Part shown: piece by piece, positions 1 through 11,122 of the stretch
Position numbering within the stretch: the stretch's first letter is position 1
Layout of the letters: the number at the start of each line of letters is the position of its first letter
From: Nothopassalora personata
Taxonomy: Eukaryota > Ascomycota > Dothideomycetes > Mycosphaerellales > Mycosphaerellaceae
DNA: 64,000 nt
Direction: 5' to 3'
Assembly (NCBI GenBank): GCA_033816765.1
Contig: CM066297.1
Coordinates: 1,296,573-1,360,572, forward strand
Notes under the pieces: generated by a model
Database searches by the model: none
Told to the model about the DNA's origin: nothing
What the model saw: only the letters and a program-made list of their open reading frames with translations
Translations under genes and position numbers: made by a program

Positions 1-420
1 GGATTATTAATGAAGCTGCTAGCATCGTAGATAGTAAGGAGGGATAGAAAGCTATACATATAGATTTCCCTCTTACTTTACCTTAGCTACACCGCTTAGT
101 CGTAAAGCAATTGCCGCGCCTTAAGCCTAAGATTAACACGCTTAAGAAGCCTACTTCTAGGACTGTTGTTAATAATGACCTTATCTAGAAGGTAGCTAAA
201 ATAAGCATACGTACATACTAGCGCGGTCGCGTCGCGGACGCGGGTACCTTCTACCCGAGCGAGAATTAACGCTCTATGTAACCGGAGAGGCACGACCTAG
301 ACACTAAACTACAGGTTTACGCAATGTAGCGTCCCCTATCGTAGAATCGCGAACAGTCTAAAGCGATAGATGGTTATTGCTACAACTATAGCAGTTCGAA
401 GCACTAGGCTAGTAACTGTA
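1..420 (+). pseudogene. RIP-degraded 5' gag-side fragment of Gypsy element A
   Basis: The stretch has the CpA-poor, TAG/TAA-rich composition of RIPed retroelement DNA and continues on the far side of the solo LTR at 421-739, since the 5-bp duplication CTGTA flanks that LTR. No intact reading frame is seen. I assign it to element A only because it is continuous with the gag-protease region that starts at about 740. The left end of the element lies outside the window, so no 5' LTR can be shown. Confidence 0.4.
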
Positions 421-739
421 TGTTACGGATCGGTCTGGGGAAGCCCGTAGCCAACCAATCGATGCCAGCAGACCAGCGGATGCACCCGATATGCAGAGTG
501 CTCTCAGTGCTCTCGGGTGCTCTCTCGAGAGAGCAGAGAGAGCAGAGAGAGCAGGAAAGATCACGCCAAGACACGGCACTATATAGACGACGCTCTTTTG
601 CAAGTAGATAGGAGCCTCGTGCTCAACTCATTTCAAGTATACACCATATACTGTTTGGATTCACTACCTTCACAACGAGAGAGACATCACTGCAAAGATC
701 CAAGCCCATGTTGTGATAACGTCACAGCGGATCCTAACA
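421..739. mobile_element. Solo LTR, family F, copy 1 (un-RIPed)
   Basis: The sequence begins TGTTACGGATC and ends CCTAACA, with a perfect 5-bp target duplication CTGTA at 416-420 and 740-744. It is 319 bp long, keeps many CpA dinucleotides and so was not RIPed, unlike its surroundings. The last ~180 bp are nearly identical to the solo LTR at 55791-56138. A short AGAGAGC-type tandem repeat lies at about 530-552, and a TATA-like ACTATATAGACG lies near 579-590. No internal region is present, so this is the usual product of LTR-LTR recombination. The parental autonomous element is not in the window. Confidence 0.9.
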
Positions 740-2420
740 CTGTAGGGCGATAAGGTCCTTAATATCTCGGGGCTACGTACACCTCGCCCCGAACAACTAG
801 TAGTATCTAGGGAAGGAAGGCGATCCGCGTCCTACTAAGTTCAACTTTCGGAGGGACTACAGCAAACCAAAACTGCTCTATATGCTCCCTCTACTCGAAG
901 AACATTATAGGCCGATCGAGTTTAATAACTAGTATAAGATTTCTACACTACGTAAGTAATAGATAGGTAGGGACTACACTGGGGTGATAAAGGTTACGCC
1001 TCCTAATTATTCTAAGCCCCCTCCTAACTTTAGGCATTTAATAGAGTATAGCCCTTAGGACGCACGGTCTAGCTAAATAGAGAAGGCTACTAGTATATAT
1101 TAGGTCTCATTCGGAGAAAGTAAAGTAGAGCAGGCGGTCGACTTAGGCGAGCTTAACGAGGTATCTACCTATCCTATGTAGTCTAACAAAGTGAAAGGAA
1201 AGGCACCCGTAGGCATTCTAAAGAATCCGCACCCGAGGACCCGGTCCTTAGCCTAGGATCTACGAGCCCGAGCTGAGGCTACTAAGAAAGTTCGCCTACA
1301 ATTGGAACAGGAGATCCGGTAAGCTAAGATTAACTAGTAGGAGGTTGAAATGATTAATAAAGTCAGTAGTTAAATAAGCGAAACTTAATTATTAGCTAAA
1401 TCCGGGGTAACCCTAGGAAGGGGAAATGATGCCTAAGTAGACAGATTAGGGAGCGATGCTAATAAAGGACTGCCTAAGGATATGCCTATTAGTCCCGTAA
1501 ACGCCCCCTTCGCACAAAGGAAGCGTATACAGAATGCTAAGACTATAAGGATTAACAACTACGTCCGACAATATAGTTTAGCTAGTAATAGCCCGGTTAT
1601 AAAGGAAGAGGGTATTATCTACTAGATTAATTAGATCCTCTAGACAACGTTTCCTAATGTGAACGCCTAAGATTAGTTTCGATATAGTCGCTAGTTCGAG
1701 GCTGCCCTCTTCGGTCGCGTTGCTAATACCCCCGCTCTTTAGGAGAAGCTCGCTACAGTGCGACGCCTTATAGGAAAGGACCCTAAGGTTCGGACTAGAC
1801 AAGTAGTTACCTATGAAGATGAACCTAAGTATAATAAGGAGGTCTTCCGTAAAGATAGTTAGGCCTAGTATATCGGAGTGTATTTAACTATACTTTGCTC
1901 TAAGGGTGCGGTCCCTACTACTAAGCTATATAAGGACGTTAAGAAAATCGGGCTCTCTAGTGTCCTTAATAACTTTACTATAGTCCCTAGTCCTTAGGTA
2001 GTAGCGGAGTTTAGGATAAATAAGAACTAGATTAGGTGCCTAATTAATAAGGGTTCCGAGGTAAATATTATCGGCTAGAGGAACGCTTATAGATTTAGGT
2101 TACCGGTAATGTCGAGTACTTAGCTTACCTTTCGAGGTGCTAGAGGGCGGGCCTAGTTCAAAGGTGTTATAGGCAATTTAGATGTTTAGGTATTTAGGGT
2201 TCACTGCTAAATAGACATGTTTATCTCCTCGGATCTAAACTCACTAATAATCCTAGGACGTCCGTAGGCCCGCAAGGTGCGACTTACTGCCCGTAACTGC
2301 GATAATAGTTCATAGGAGGGGACTATTACTAGCCGTAAAGGTAAAAGTGTTATGTTTACTGCCCTAGTTAGCTCGGACAGGTGCAAGACCCTTTAAGAAC
2401 TGTTAAAAGCGTCGGGAAAT
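740..2420 (+). pseudogene. Gypsy element A gag-protease region, RIPed
   Basis: The plus strand reads as decayed coding sequence interrupted by TAG/TAA. The clearest part is a retropepsin-like segment at about 2030-2330. A block reading CLINKGSEVNII sits where an aspartic protease would have its D-S/T-G site, and it is followed by a LIILGRP block and then ARKVRLTARNC. The upstream 1,200 bp should be gag but no zinc knuckle is recognised. A 389-bp piece (about 1237-1628) recurs in inverted orientation at 10734-11122, showing that this family was multicopy. The active-site Asp is not visible as such, so the assignment rests on the surrounding pattern. Confidence 0.55.
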
Positions 2421-2528
2421 AGAAGGGTAGGTTAAGTTACGGCGCTCAACCCACCGATTTGCTAAAGCCGGATTTGACAAAATTAGTGAGGTTCTCGTAC
2501 TATCTCGGAGAAACCTCGGACTTTAATT

Positions 2529-2550
2529 TGCCGGTCCCGGGACCGGTAAA
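2529..2550. repeat. GC-rich palindrome P, copy 1
   Basis: The core CCGGTCCCGGGACCGG at 2531-2546 is a perfect 16-bp palindrome, extended by TTTG on the left and TAAAT on the right. Three other copies occur at 6379, 10644 and 21537. The flanks here are unrelated to those of the copies at 6379 and 10644. It lies between the protease-like region and the start of the pol coding region of element A. Confidence 0.85.
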
Positions 2551-2859
2551 TAGCTATAGTAAGGAAAATGGATACGACTACGGTACGACGTAGCTATAGG
2601 AAGGCACGACGCATCTATAGCAACCCGGCAAGGCTCTAACGCCTAGCAACCATTTAGCTCACTTATTAGGATTGCTTAGGACTGCTAGAGCAAAGGAACG
2701 AGTTGCAGAAATTGGAACAGGCGCGTTTAAGGGAGATTCTATTACTAACGTTTATTCAGTTTAAGGGGATTGGCCTTCTAAGATCCTAAGGCAATCTACA
2801 TTAAATGCTTAGGCACGAAAGCAACAAGTAGGCTAACATATAGCTAATATTAGGATGCC

Positions 2860-5800
2860 GCAGATCTTTACGATGTACAAGCGTAAGGCGGACAAGAAGA
2901 AGCTAGTGGACGCGAGCGTTTACGAACGCCTAGAATCACGAGTTAAGGGAGATATAGAATAGAAGCGTAGGGCACTGTACCTAGAATCTAAGATGCCTAA
3001 AGGACAAGGACCGTTCGATGGGAAGTACTTAACTAAGAAATTCTTAAGTATTAAGCGAGGTAGCCGAATCACTCTAGAACGACTTACCTCAATTAAGGTT
3101 AGTATTAAGCTATTACTAATAGAAAGGGCCTTATTCGATGAGATGCTCTATAACCGGGAGGCAGTCCTTGCTTAGGATTTTAGTTATATAAGGCAAATTA
3201 GGCACGACGTTATGCCACCTTAGAAGATTAATACGGTCCCTTATAGGCTATGGTAGGCACGCCCTATCCGGCTGCACCTAAGTCTTAGGGCAATTGTTAA
3301 GCGCATAATTAGAGCCCGGATTAAGAACAATATCCTAGAATACTCATAAGGGGCATATTCTAATAGCTGGTTCCTAGTCGTAAAGAAGGTTAATGCCTCT
3401 AGAAGCGATGTGCCATATCGGTTAATTAACTTAGCTATGCTCCTAAATAAGGTTACTATACGCGATACTAACATTCCACCGGACACGGATAGCTTCTTAG
3501 AGGATTTCGCCGGTTACCGAGTCGCTTCACTTATAGACATATTTTCAGGTTATAATTAGATCACTTTAGATAAGTCCTACCGGGACTTAACAGCCTTTAT
3601 GACCCCTCTTAGCCTAGTACGCAATACGACTCTACCTTAAGGGGCTACTAATTCGGTTGCTCAGTTCGTGCGTGCGGTAATAAAGATTCTGCTTAATCAT
3701 ATCTCGTATCGAGTAAAGCCGTTTCTCGATAACATCGGTATTAAGGGACTAACTAAGGACTATAGGAATGCCGAAGTAGAGCCTAGGCTAAGGAGATAGG
3801 TCGTTAAGCACATCGTCTCCCTAGATCTAGTTCTTGCTAACCTAGAGAGAGCTAGTGCGGTGGTTACTAGAGGTAAATCCTAATGGTTATATAAAAAGCT
3901 TAAGATTGTTAAGTACGTTACTAGCCCGGATAGTCGCTATCCTAACCTAAAGGTTGTAGCTAAGATCCTAGACTAGCCTACGCCCACCTATATTAAGGAG
4001 GTCCGCACCTATGTGGGGCTGTGTGTGTACTTCCGGATATGGATTCCCTAGTTCGTTATTATCGCTCGACTAATGTACAAGCTGCTAAAGAAGGGCGCCG
4101 AGTTCACCTAGACAGAAAATGAGCAGTTCTCGAAAGAAGAGGTTACTAGATATCTTATGTAGGCTCTAGCCTTAGTTACCCTCTACTACTTACCTAGTGC
4201 TAGGTCCATCTTTGTCTTAGTTAATGCTAGCGGTACTGGATAGGGATGTATCGTTTCTTAAGAATTAATGGACAGCACTCGACGGCGTTACCCGGTGTAG
4301 TATAAGAGTGGAATCTAGAACGCGTTAGAATCTAGATATAATGCTAGTAAGCGGGAATGCCTTAGGGTCCTTAAGGGGCTTAAGAAGATCTAAAGATATA
4401 TTACTAGCGTTAATTTTGTCCTTAAGGTTGATACTAAGACACTTGTATAGCAACTTAACCGGCCGGCTTCGGACCTGCCTAACTCGGCAATGGCCCGGTA
4501 GGTCGTATAGATTAGGCTGTTCACATTCGAAGTAAAGCACGTTACGGGAGCTAGGCATACTAGCCTAGATGCCCTGTCTCGTAGGCCCTCTACACCTTAG
4601 GAACCTAGGGAAGCTAACGAAGACGAAGTCGACTAGATGATTAATAATAAGCTGTTCGGGTACCCGGAGCCGGTCGACACCTATCTAGTTAAAATCTAGA
4701 AAACACGACATCTCGGGGACTAATATTCTAAAAGCTCTTAGCAACTTACTTAGGTTATAGAAACTAGGACCCGGCCCGATAGTGTTACCCGTGCTAAGTA
4801 CCGGCGACTAGTAAAGAAGAGCGTCAATTTCTTTGTCCGAGACCAATTGCTATTCTTCTAGAAGCGCCGAGGAGCACCGTTGCAACTTGTAATTAACGAT
4901 AACGAGGCTTAGAAGGAGATCGTTATAGAATGCTATAAAAGACACGGTTATCGTAGTACTAAGGTCGTGTACAACCTTATTTCCGATCGGTATTACTAGG
5001 ACGGGTGCTTCGCCGATATCTCTACGTAGGTTCGAAGTTGTGCTCCTTATAGGTTTCGCGAAGGCAACTAGCGCGCTAGTAAGCTTCACTTATCGACCCC
5101 TTAGGTTATTAGTAAGAAGTAGTACTCGGACCCCGTCTAGGTGTATAAAAATGGATACCTCCTAGTTACGCGCGAAGCACTTAGCAACTAGATCGAGGCT
5201 AGAGTAACAAGGGCACCTCCTAGCTCTAAGACGGTTACTAAGTTTCTATACGAAGATGTCTTCTATAGGCACGGCTACTATGCTGAAATTGTGCTTAATA
5301 ACGCTACGGTTTATGCGGCTAAGGTTAAGCGGTTGCTCGTAGGGCTTAGTATTCGAAGGATCCGAATATTACCGTACTATCCGTAGTCTAATGCTCCGGT
5401 CGAGGCTAGACACCGTCCGATTCTTGTAGCGTTAGTAAAGCTTATAAGGAACATATACCGCGGATAGGAGCAATAGGTACCCGCTGTGTTATAGGCTAAT
5501 AGGACCACGACCTATCGTACTACTAGAATGACGCTAGCTTAGGTCCTATATAGCTATCGCACGATTCTACCAATTAAGGTTAAGCACCCGACGTAGGCGA
5601 ATTATTAATAGGGATCGGTAAGAACGACTAAGGACCTACTTGCTATACGTGCACGTTAACTCTAGGCTCGAGACCTTAGTTTAGAAGAGCTATATGCTCG
5701 AAGGAAGCGACTAAGAGAACTTAGCAAGGACTACTTTAATTCTCACCGGAATGTTAACTCTGTTAGTTTCTAGAAGGGCGACCTTATTATAAGATTCGAC

Positions 5801-6235
5801 AAGCTATATAAGGATGACTTCTTACGTAAGATCGGTTACCGATAGTAAGGTCTATATCGGGTGTCTAGTGTCTCTAGGGAGTTTAGTACCTATATTCTTA
5901 AGGAACTTGATAGTACGCTAATAAAGGGTGTTTAGGCACGAGAAAACCTTAAGCTAGTTCTAGAGCTTTGCCCGGATAACATAGGAGTACCGAACTTGGA
6001 TAATGGGACCGATCTCGTAATAGGGGAGGGAGAAGTCGCTAATAGCGTCGCTAATAGCGAAGATAGCAGTAATTCGAACGAGATCGAGCCTATCGCCGAC
6101 GAAGACGTACTACCTGTAGGAGTTAACAAAAAGGGATCGTATCCTAAACCGGAATCTAAGAAGCTATGGGTTAGGCCTTATAACCTTTCTACAGCCGAAA
6201 TTTCACAGTTTAGTAGGATCGAGGCTAAGAACTAA
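2860..6235 (+). pseudogene. Gypsy element A pol (RT, RNase H, integrase), RIPed
   Basis: In order along the plus strand I see a linker at 2860-3280, reverse transcriptase at about 3290-3790 with a pattern like SWFLVVKK...YRLINL...LIDIFSGYN, and RNase H at about 4220-4600 (VNASGTG, later VTGARHTSLDALSRRP). Integrase follows at about 4760-5600, with an IILPYYP-like N-APVEARHR block, and then a basic tail ending with TAA at 6233-6235. No chromodomain is visible, so this element belongs outside the chromovirus group that makes up the other Gypsy copies here. Stops are almost all TAG/TAA, consistent with RIP. An open stretch at 5996-6235 is only the least damaged C-terminal tail. Confidence 0.8.
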
Positions 6236-6271
6236 TCAGTTGGCAATAGCGTATAGAGTTCACTTTCCTTA

Positions 6272-6290
6272 GGCATGTGTTGCACATGCC
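6272..6290. other. Perfect hairpin downstream of element A pol
   Basis: GGCATGTG and CACATGCC are perfect inverted arms of 8 bp separated by TTG. The hairpin lies 37 bp after the pol stop codon and about 90 bp before palindrome P copy 2. It keeps CpA dinucleotides despite the RIPed surroundings. It could be a 3'-end processing or terminal structure of element A; the function is not shown. Confidence 0.5.
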
Positions 6291-6378
6291 CTTCAGTTTA
6301 TTAAGCCGATTCGGTTATCTAGACTTCACTTCATAGGGTGTTCTTACCTTAGTTAGACCTCAGTTAGTAGAGTCATAT

Positions 6379-6400
6379 TTACCGGTCCCGGGACCGGTAA
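6379..6400. repeat. GC-rich palindrome P, copy 2
   Basis: This is the most symmetrical copy: the same 16-bp core is extended to a perfect 22-bp palindrome by TTA on the left and TAA on the right. The outer bases differ from copy 1 only by RIP-type changes (TTGCC to TTACC). It separates the 3' end of element A from the unclassified element B. Confidence 0.85.
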
Positions 6401-6959
6401 ATCGGATTACGTAATAGCGTAGCATGCCCCTACCGAATGCTTACCTAGGTGGTCACTAGCACTGGTTTTCGGTCATATGTAGGGTCATCGGACCTTTAGT
6501 GTAACCTTAATAGTACTGCTCTTACTACTTATGAGACCGGTCTCGGCGCTGCTGCCTTATAACGGTTATAGAGACATACGCTAAGAGGCATACTTAAGCG
6601 TAGCTCTCTACCTACTACTTCCTCTCTTTTTCTTTAAACACTAATACTATTACTAGAGCTACTAACACATCTATCTACTACTATACACATTAGACGGTTC
6701 TTTAGCCTCTCTCTCTCTTTACGACCTTAACCTTCTTCGAAGCCCCTACCCTAACACTAAGCTTTTAAAGCTTACTATTACTCTAGAGTGGCACTACGAG
6801 ATAGCTAGCTCTTACGATCTTACTAACAGCGAATCCTAGTTATTATAGCTTTAGCTAGTCTATCGTTACGCCCGGCTAGCTCGAGCATAGCGCTTACTAG
6901 CACTATTACTAGTCTCACCCGCCTACCTTAGACCTTATTCGAGTCTCTTCGCCTACCGG

Positions 6960-9765
6960 ACAACGTTAAGCATGTCCTTACTAACACGAACACGCCGAAG
7001 TCCGCCGCTAATGTTATGTTCCGAGAGCTTAGTCCTTAGAAGCGGGTCGAGGTGTTAAAGGACTTCTATAAGGGCTTCGAGAAGGTGTTCGAAGACTGCT
7101 CCGTCTAGGTTAACCTGTTTTTCGAGGAAGTTAAGAGCGGTATAGGTAAGAGCTACTAGGATGAATTCCTTAGTAATAAGAAGCTCGATGTCTTGTTTTC
7201 TATCGTCGGCAAGATTCGTAAGACCGGTTTAGAGATTCGTAACCGAGATAAGACTCTTCGAGCTACGCTTACCCGCTACTAGCTATAGTAGATAGACAAT
7301 AAGATTCTTAATCGACGCGTTATCTCCGAGCTTTGCAATACTAATAGCGGGCGCCGCCAGTTCACGGCCTTCATTAATAAGTACCTAGATTATAGTAGGG
7401 CTGTTAGTAGAATTTAGAGGGCACTAATCTAGCGTATAAGGATCGGCCGTAAGGGCATAGATCGTAAGCGAATTCTAGAGCCTAGTAATCTTACCCGGTG
7501 CAGCAGGGAGGCTGAAGTACGTAGCATTAATCCGTAGTCGGCTAAGAGTAGGGAGATTATTAGAAGACACCGCCTAGCCGTCTATGAGGATAGCCTTCCA
7601 TACTTTATAGAGGGTACTATTACTAAGAAGTCCGCGTCCCCGGAGGATAGCATAGCTTAACCTAGACTATCTAGCTAACAACAGCCTTAGCTACGTTAGC
7701 TACCGGGTAGTAAAGGTAAAGGACGTACAAAGAGTACTACGCTAACTCTACTAGCCTCTACCTAGCCTATAGTCCTATCGAGAGGTGGTCGTAAGTCGAG
7801 TCGACTTAAGTAGCTCCGTATAGGCGAGAGTATAGGTGAGGGCATAACTGCGCCTACTCGATCCTCGCCTAACCGAACGCTAGATAGCGCACCTATACGC
7901 GAGGGCAGTCCGCTAGGTATACCGGTTAGTACCCTACGATCTACTCCGGCCCTAACTAAGAATAGCAATCCGATACTCACTATGTTACCTTCGGCTATAA
8001 TTAGGGATGTATTAGTCTTTAAGGATTAGATCCTATAAGAAGACGAGGCCCTCCGGATTAAGCGCGCTAACTGTACCTACAATAAGCGGTATTGTGGCAT
8101 TAAGTTTAGAAACTCGATTAATGTGGATGGCATTAACTAGCTACCTAAGCACCGGATGGCGGGCCTTGAGATACTCGAATGATACTGTCTCGGACGTTCT
8201 TAAGAGGGATGGTAAGGTTAGCGCTGTAATGTACGATTAGCATGTTCGAGATTTCTACTATAAGGCCCTCCACTTCGTTACGAATCCCGGTATTACCGCT
8301 AATACCCTATGTAAGCGCGCGCTTAAGGTCCAAGACTGGCTCTTTGAAGGTAAGAGTTTTTCAGCTATTAAGGTAAAGAATGGGTCGTGGTTTCGCCCTA
8401 ATAAGCGTGGTTAGAAGACTATTAACCCGCTTAGCTGCCTCCGCGTTCGAGGCAAAGTCGGCACTACGAGTAGCATCGTTACGCATGCTAACTACAACTA
8501 GATCCTCGACAAATTCGGCATTAATAAAGCTAACTAAGCCGATCTTAATAGTACCGGTACCTATATTAATAGCAATATACTATACTAGTACAATGACGCT
8601 AAACTAGTACCGCGGGTTAAATTAGTTAGAGAAATGATAAGTCGAGAATTCGACGTGTACCGATGGCACCTACGAGAATTGAACAAGGTTAGTAACGGCG
8701 GCGTCTACTAGAACATGTAGTATTCTCTAAGCTAACAGATTATACGATAAGACCCGGGCTGTAGCTCTTACAAGTGGCGCTACACCCTTAGCACTGTACT
8801 CGGTTCATCTCCTTCCCTAGGCCTACGATTTTTAGCTTTAATAGGGCTCATTAGGGGGGTGACGCGAACACTATAGTGTAGCATACTAGGGTCGACTTAA
8901 ACCTCGAAATTGAAAACTACTAGACTAGCAACCGGCTTAATATGCTGTACTCTCTTAACTTAGAGGGCATAAGTGGGCCGGAGTTTTTACACGGTTTTTA
9001 TAAGAAAGGGAATACTAGAGAGTTTATCTAGTGGTACTAGATTAACGACTGCATAGAAGACGGCCGATTCAAGCGTTTCTTCTCGGTTAGGGTCTAAAAT
9101 TACCTAAGTAAGAACAGCATTAGCTAGTTTAGAGAGGACCTAAGCGCTAGGTAAATGCGGGTAACTACTATAAGCGTTCTAATAAGGCAGGCCGCACATA
9201 AGAGGACACTACGTTAGATTAACCCTTACTTTATCAAGATCCGCGACGATGACTATCTCGAACTCTAGAGAAGCTAGAGCATGCACTAGGTGATGGACCT
9301 CTATCGTAACTTTAAGACGCTAAGTAAGAGCGCTGTAGGATTTAAGTATCGACGCCTAGTACCCGGCCATCCTTTTCCTACGGCCGTACACCTTAGTAGC
9401 ATTAGCCCTCTGTCCGATGCCCTAGCGGGTTTAAAGTCTTAGAACGATAACAAAGTTATCCTTAATGCTAGAAGGTAGCTTAATGCTACGGTCCGCCTAG
9501 ACTCGGAGCTCTTCTATAAGAAGATGTATAATTGGCGCGTCCGAGCTATAAAAATGATAGATAAGCAGCTTAGCTTAGTCACTACTCTCGAGCAGATGTG
9601 CTTTATAAGCGAAGGGCGTAATGAGAGCTTCTTCCGCAACTACTATAGGAACTTTACTAACTAGCCACTTAGGGACGCGTCTAGTGAGACTAGTGTTAGC
9701 TACGACAACGAGTAGGTCTAGATAAAGGAGTTGTGTGAGACTGAGTGGAACTAAGTAGTTAGTGT
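6960..9765 (+). pseudogene. Decayed ORF(s) of unclassified element B
   Basis: Plus-strand reading frames are largely continuous with RIP-type stops. The N-terminal part (about 6960-7700) is a charged, probably helical region containing FYKGFEKVFEDC and EVRSINP. The middle (7980-8800) reads RMAGLEILEY, RDFYYKALHFVTNPGITA, KNGSWFRPNKRG, REFDVYRWHLRELNKVSNGG and YKWRYTLSTVLG, and then shifts frame. The rest (8860-9765) reads EFLHGFYKKGN, INPYFIKIRDDDYLEL, FKYRRLVPGHPFP and FISEGRNESFFRNYYRNF. The same blocks recur in copy C. I do not recognise the family. A tyrosine-recombinase element was considered, but no convincing R-H-R-Y set could be placed. Confidence 0.5.
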
Positions 9766-10368
9766 AGGTCTATAGGCTCCTAGTTTCTAGTTGATTTCCG
9801 GCTATAGCTGTAGCCTATGGGATTCTAGTCCTAATTCTAGTTCTAATTCTAGTTCTAATGCTTCGGGTACAGGTGCTTCTAGTCCTTAGATCTTACTTGT
9901 TTCTTATGGTTACTTATCTTCCCTTAACTTACCTTCTAGCTACGCGGTGGATTCGTCCTTAGATTTATCAGGTTGCTAGTACTAACGCTCACTTGTCTCA
10001 TAAGTGGCGTTTACGTTATTCGACTATCTAGCCCGCTCGATTAGTGCTAACATGGCTGTCTATTCCCTCGCCAGTTTCGTGGCATGCGTTAGTGTAGTGC
10101 GACGGATGCAAGTCGCGGTTATTAACGTCATTATTACGGTCTCTGTTAGAAGGATCCTTTCGATCTTTACAAACTGTCGCTAGTAGGCCCTAGGACTGCC
10201 TAACATCTTATATGTTAAGCTAAATGGTAGGGTGAGCTACTATGCTGCTACAAGACCACCTTAGCTTATAGCGACTGATTAAGCTACCTATAATGCCCGG
10301 GCTTACTGCTTTAGAACCTAAGGATAGGTTCGTAATAGGGGAGGATATATTAACGACTAATTGGTTGT

Positions 10369-10406
10369 GTTAACCTTAGGTTTAGTTATGTTAACCTTAG
10401 GTTTAG
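10369..10406. repeat. Two-unit tandem repeat in element B
   Basis: The 18-bp unit TGTTAACCTTAGGTTTAG occurs twice, at 10369-10386 and 10389-10406. The corresponding place in copy C (around 21287) has one unit, so this is a copy-specific duplication in the 3' non-coding region. Confidence 0.7.
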
Positions 10407-10643
10407 AGGGAGGGTTCCTTAGGTCTAACTTGCCCCTATTTTATTTAGGTTTGATTAGACATTTAGGTGAGCTAGCGGGACTGGTATAGCTGTTGAGATA
10501 TATACTGCGCAGTTGAGCATTGTAAGCGTAGCATTAAGGCAACAATTTAATTCATACCTCTTAAGTAGAGGGTATAGGGGTTTAGGTCCGCTAATCCTCT
10601 TATGTTATCCGGCTACTGCGCTGCTCGTCACGTGACCTGATTT

Positions 10644-10661
10644 CACGGTCCCGGGACCGGC
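10644..10661. repeat. GC-rich palindrome P, copy 3
   Basis: The core here is CGGTCCCGGGACCGG (10646-10660), preceded by TTTCA and followed by CAAAT, so the left arm has diverged by two bases. It lies in the 3' non-coding end of element B, about 75 bp before the terminus shared by B and C. Confidence 0.8.
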
Positions 10662-10733
10662 AAATACCTCTGCTTACATAAGCGCCGCTCCACACTACCA
10701 CAACTTAGACAGGCCTACATAGGGTAGTTAGTA

Positions 10734-11122
10734 GACATTAGTAGATAATACTCTCTTCCTTTATAACCGGGCTATTACTAGCTAAACTATATTGTCGGAC
10801 GTAGTTATTAATCCTTATAGTCTTAGTATTCTATATACGCTTCCTTTATGCGAAGGGGGCGTTTACGGGACTAATAGGCATATCCTTAGGCAGTCCTTTA
10901 CTAGTATCGTTCCCTAGTTTATTTACTTAGGCATTATTTCCCCTTCCTAGGGCTACCCCGGATTTAGCTAATAATTAAGTTTCGCTTATTTAAGTACTAA
11001 CTTCGTTAATTATTTTAACCTCCTACTAGTTAATCTTAGCTTACCGGATCTCCTATTCTAATTAAAGGCGAACTTTCTTAGTAGCCTTAGCTCGGGCTCG
11101 TAGATCCTAGGCTAAGGACCGG
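10734..11122 (-). mobile_element. Inverted fragment of element A gag
   Basis: The reverse complement matches 1237-1628 almost base for base. For example, CCGGTCCTTAGCCTAGGATC, then GCCTAAGGATATGCC and GGAAGCGTATA, all occur in order. It is wedged between the 3' end of element B and the 5'-truncated copy C, and is RIPed. It is either the remainder of another element A copy or a rearranged fragment. Confidence 0.85.

Larger units (their letters stand above)
6401..10736 (+). mobile_element. Unclassified element B (copy 1)
   Basis: This 4.3-kb unit matches the split copy C (11123-12006 plus 18892-21632) from position ~7108 to the shared 3' terminus near 10736, where both copies stop resembling each other after ...TAGTAGACAT. 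No LTRs, terminal inverted repeats or RT motifs were found. The first 700 bp (6401-7100) look non-coding. Palindrome P lies at both the left edge and about 90 bp from the right end. This copy keeps noticeably more CpA/TpG than copy C, so it was less heavily RIPed. The element type is not recognised. Confidence 0.6.

Noticed and set aside
517..753. 78-codon plus-strand frame over the solo LTR
   Set aside because: Built from AGAGAGC repeats and LTR sequence; it crosses the LTR end and its duplication, so it is not a gene.
7762..7980. Minus-strand 72-codon open frame within element B
   Set aside because: Antisense shadow of the decayed element B ORF; in copy C the corresponding frame is not kept.
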